NCBI GenBank assembly: GCA_902475375.1
Contig: CABRZC010000090.1
Location: 1-7,531 of the forward strand
Length of the DNA: 7,531 nucleotides
Reading direction: 5' to 3'
Source: an uncultured Collinsella sp.
Lineage (GTDB): Bacteria > Actinomycetota > Coriobacteriia > Coriobacteriales > Coriobacteriaceae
This document shows, one piece after another, positions 5,257-7,531 of this stretch. Made by a program: the position numbers and the translations under genes. The stretch's first letter is position 1, and every line of letters begins with the position of its first letter. Below the pieces are notes generated by a model. That model did not search any database. It worked only from the letters and a program-made list of their open reading frames with translations, and was not told the origin of the DNA.

Positions 5257-6459
5257 ATGCAGATTACCTCAGGCCTGCCTGAAGGCTTTAACGCCGGCGT
5301 ATACGACATGATTGTCGTCGGTGCCGGATATGCCGGTGCCGTTTGTGCCCGCCGTCTCGCCGAGACCATCGGCTATCGTGTTGCCGTTCTGGAGCGCCGT
5401 AGCCACATTGCGGGCAACGCCTACGACTGCGCTGATGAGGCCGGGATCCTGGTCCACGAGTATGGTCCGCACATCTACCATACCTTTAACGAGCGCGTCC
5501 ACAATTTCCTGTCGCGCTTTACCAAGTGGACGGACTACCAGCACAAGGTGCTCGCCAACATCAATGGCACCCTTATGCCCGTGCCCTTTAACCATGCGAG
5601 CCTTAAGCTCGCCTTTGGTGATGAGCGCGGCGAGGAGCTGTATCAGAAGCTCGTGGAGACCTTTGGCAAGGACGTCAAGGTGCCCATCATGGAGCTGCGC
5701 AAGAAGAACGACCCGGATCTTGCCGAGGTCGCCGATTACGTCTACGAGAACGTCTTTTTGCATTACACCATGAAGCAGTGGGGTCAGACGCCCGACCAGA
5801 TCGATCCTTCAATCACCGGCCGTGTTCCCGTCTTTGTGGGCGACGATGATCGCTACTACCCGCAGGCTCCCTTCCAGGGCATGCCGCAGGACGGCTATAC
5901 CGCGTTGTTCGAGCACATGCTCGACCACGATCTGATTGATGTGTTCTGCGATGTGGACGCCCGCGACCTCTTTGAGATCGACGAGACCACCGTCAAGATC
6001 GACGGCAAGGTCTATGGCGGCGAGATCGTCTACACCGGTCCGCTCGACGAGCTGTTCAACCTCGACCTGGGCGCTCTGCCGTACCGTACGCTCGACATGA
6101 AGTTCGAGACGCTCGATATGGACCAGTTCCAGCCCGTGGGCACCGTCAATTACACCACGAGCGAGGATTACACGCGTATCACCGAGTTCAAGAACATGAC
6201 TGGTCAGGTCCTGCCCGGCAAGACCACCATCATGAAGGAGTATTCCAAGGCCTATACGCCCGGTTCGGGAGAAACGCCCTATTACGCCATTCTGGAGCCC
6301 GAGAACCGCGAGCTCTATGAGCGCTATCTTGAGCGCGTCCAGAACCTGACGAACTTCCACCCGGTGGGTCGCCTGGCCGAGTATCGTTACTACGATATGG
6401 ATGCCGTGACCAACTCCGCCCTCGATCTTTCGGATGAGATTATCGCCTGCCATGCATAA
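5257..6459 (+). CDS. glf: UDP-galactopyranose mutase
   Basis: UDP-galactopyranose mutase is a cytoplasmic FAD enzyme that interconverts UDP-galactopyranose and UDP-galactofuranose, the donor for galactofuranose in surface glycans. The 400 residues contain a Rossmann FAD site (IVVGAGYAGAVCA, 19-31) ending at the acidic E46 in VLERR, then GGN-like IAGNAYD (51-57) and HEYGPHIYHT (67-76). The KQWG motif (173-176), RVPVF (189-193), DDRYYPQAPFQGMPQDGY (197-214), YTGPLDE (259-265), TRITEFK (306-312) and the C-terminal FAD/substrate segment GRLAEYRYYDMD (371-382) all match the family. The ATG is chosen for its AAGGAG site five bases upstream. It leaves about 16 residues before the usual N-terminus; a second ATG at 5308 fits family alignments but has no ribosome site. 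The gene overlaps the following glycosyltransferase, suggesting one operon for galactofuranose-type glycan synthesis. It diverges from pta, which is metabolically unrelated. Confidence 0.95.
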   Translation: MQITSGLPEGFNAGVYDMIVVGAGYAGAVCARRLAETIGYRVAVLERRSHIAGNAYDCADEAGILVHEYGPHIYHTFNERVHNFLSRFTKWTDYQHKVLANINGTLMPVPFNHASLKLAFGDERGEELYQKLVETFGKDVKVPIMELRKKNDPDLAEVADYVYENVFLHYTMKQWGQTPDQIDPSITGRVPVFVGDDDRYYPQAPFQGMPQDGYTALFEHMLDHDLIDVFCDVDARDLFEIDETTVKIDGKVYGGEIVYTGPLDELFNLDLGALPYRTLDMKFETLDMDQFQPVGTVNYTTSEDYTRITEFKNMTGQVLPGKTTIMKEYSKAYTPGSGETPYYAILEPENRELYERYLERVQNLTNFHPVGRLAEYRYYDMDAVTNSALDLSDEIIACHA

Positions 6460-7483
6460 AGTCATAACATTCGGTATTCCCTCGTATAACGCCGCCAAGG
6501 ACATGGACCATTGCATCACCTCCATCTTGGAGGGGAGCAATTACGCCACTGATATCGAGATTATCGTGGTGGACGACGGCTCCAAGGACGAGACGGCCGC
6601 CAAGGCCGACGAGTGGGAGGCACGTTATCCTGGAATCATTCGCGCGGTGCACCAGGAGAACGGCGGCCACGGTATTGCCGTCCTTTCGGGTCTGCGCGAG
6701 GCGCAGGGCACCTACTACAAGGTTGTCGACTCGGACGACTGGCTCGACGGAGCGGCGCTTTCGACCATGCTGTCGATTCTGCGTGGCTTTGAGGAGCGCG
6801 ACCAGCGCGTCGACCTGTTTATCTCGAACTACGTGTACGAGAAGGTTTACGAGGGCACGCACACCGCGATTGGCTACAAGTTTGCCCTGCCGCGCAAAAA
6901 GATTTTCTCTTGGGACCAGATCGGACACTTCCGTCCCGATCAGAACCTGCTCATGCACAGCTTGTGCTATCGCACCGATGTGCTGCGCGAGTCGAATCTG
7001 CCTATGCCGGCACACACGTTCTACGTGGATAATATCTACGCATACGTGCCGCTGCCGCGCTGCAAGACCATGTACTACGCCGACATCGACCTCTATCGCT
7101 ACTTTATCGGTCGCGAGGGCCAGAGCGTCAATGAGGCCACGATGGTCAAGCGTCTGGGTCAGCAGTTCCGCGTAACGCGCATCATGATGGAATCGTTCCA
7201 CCTGTACCAGGATGTTGAGTCCTCGCGTCTGCGTTCGTACATGATGGGCTACTTCACCATGATGATGGCAATCTGCTCGGTGCTCACTAAGCTTTCCGAC
7301 GAGGATTGTGCCGACGAGCGCCTGAAGACGTTGTGGAGTGATCTGAAAGCCTATGACGAGCGTATGTATCGTCGTGCACGCTACGGCGTGGTCGGATTCT
7401 TTACCAACCTGCGTGGACGGGCCGGAGACAAAACCACACTCGGCCTATACCATCTTGCCTCAAAGATCTTCAAATTCAACTAG
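6452..7483 (+). CDS. Family 2 glycosyltransferase, coupled to glf
   Basis: A GT-A fold family 2 glycosyltransferase that transfers a sugar from a nucleotide donor, probably at the inner face of the membrane, to a surface polysaccharide or lipid carrier. With this start it has 343 residues. Visible motifs are VITFGIPSYNAA (4-15), the nucleotide-binding VVDDGSKDET (39-48), QENGGHGIAVLSGL (68-81) and the metal-binding VVDSDDWLD (91-99). The remaining 240 residues are mixed and lack clear membrane spans. The chosen ATG overlaps the glf stop by eight bases and begins MHKVITFGIP, which matches the usual N-terminus. An in-frame ATG at 6434 adds six residues; neither start has a strong ribosome site, so translation is probably coupled to glf. 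The pairing with glf makes a galactofuranosyltransferase attractive, but donor and acceptor are not shown by sequence. After the stop, the last 48 bases of the window hold no gene I can support. Confidence 0.9.
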   Translation: MHKVITFGIPSYNAAKDMDHCITSILEGSNYATDIEIIVVDDGSKDETAAKADEWEARYPGIIRAVHQENGGHGIAVLSGLREAQGTYYKVVDSDDWLDGAALSTMLSILRGFEERDQRVDLFISNYVYEKVYEGTHTAIGYKFALPRKKIFSWDQIGHFRPDQNLLMHSLCYRTDVLRESNLPMPAHTFYVDNIYAYVPLPRCKTMYYADIDLYRYFIGREGQSVNEATMVKRLGQQFRVTRIMMESFHLYQDVESSRLRSYMMGYFTMMMAICSVLTKLSDEDCADERLKTLWSDLKAYDERMYRRARYGVVGFFTNLRGRAGDKTTLGLYHLASKIFKFN

Positions 7484-7531
7484 TTGCTGAACAATCGCTG
7501 CTGATAGGTTGACTGGGCCCCTTGGCCTTTA

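Noticed and set aside
5809..7201. Long minus-strand frames opposite glf and the glycosyltransferase
   Set aside because: Antisense shadows of well-supported genes; no recognisable motifs.
7509..7531. TTGACT and GGGCCCC/GGCC near the right edge as a promoter or terminator
   Set aside because: The window ends before a -10 box, loop or T-run could be judged.

Overview
The window looks like chromosomal DNA from a GC-rich, anaerobic, fermentative Gram-positive bacterium. Codon use is strongly C/G-ending, Shine-Dalgarno sites are strong (AGGGAG, AAAGGAG, AAGGAG), intrinsic terminators are compact, and acetate kinases sit beside a short-form phosphate acetyltransferase. The style of the proteins suggests Coriobacteriia (Collinsella-like), but that is inference from recall, not from a database search.

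Layout. Positions 1-1050 hold the 3' part of a major facilitator superfamily (MFS) transporter with visibly lower GC than the rest, closed by a hairpin terminator at 1084-1117. Two acetate kinase genes of identical length (392 residues each) follow on the same strand at 1171-2349 and 2514-3692. Each has its own terminator (2361-2400 and 3715-3750), so they look like separate transcription units. A gene-free stretch of about 350 bases (3693-4044) separates the second kinase from a convergent pta gene (4045-5025, minus strand). It contains a large symmetrical element at 3899-4029: 29-nt inverted arms around a nested strong hairpin. A divergent intergenic region of 231 bases (5026-5256) is packed with candidate control elements: a hairpin in the pta leader, two exact TATAAT boxes facing apart as arms of an inverted repeat, an operator-like palindrome and a hairpin touching the ribosome binding site. 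Then come UDP-galactopyranose mutase (glf, 5257-6459) and an overlapping family 2 glycosyltransferase (6452-7483).

How the genes work together. Pta converts acetyl-CoA and phosphate to acetyl phosphate and CoA. Acetate kinase then converts acetyl phosphate and ADP to acetate and ATP, which is the main ATP-yielding end of acetate fermentation. The second kinase copy keeps the usual active-site residues. The first copy has changed several of them, so the pair is probably not simply redundant. Glf makes UDP-galactofuranose from UDP-galactopyranose, and the coupled glycosyltransferase may use it or another sugar in a cell-surface glycan.

No RNA genes, CRISPR arrays, transposases or phage genes were seen. 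No wholly new multi-gene system is evident. The most interesting signals are the diverged kinase duplicate, the large palindromic element between ackA and pta, and the dense pta/glf control region.
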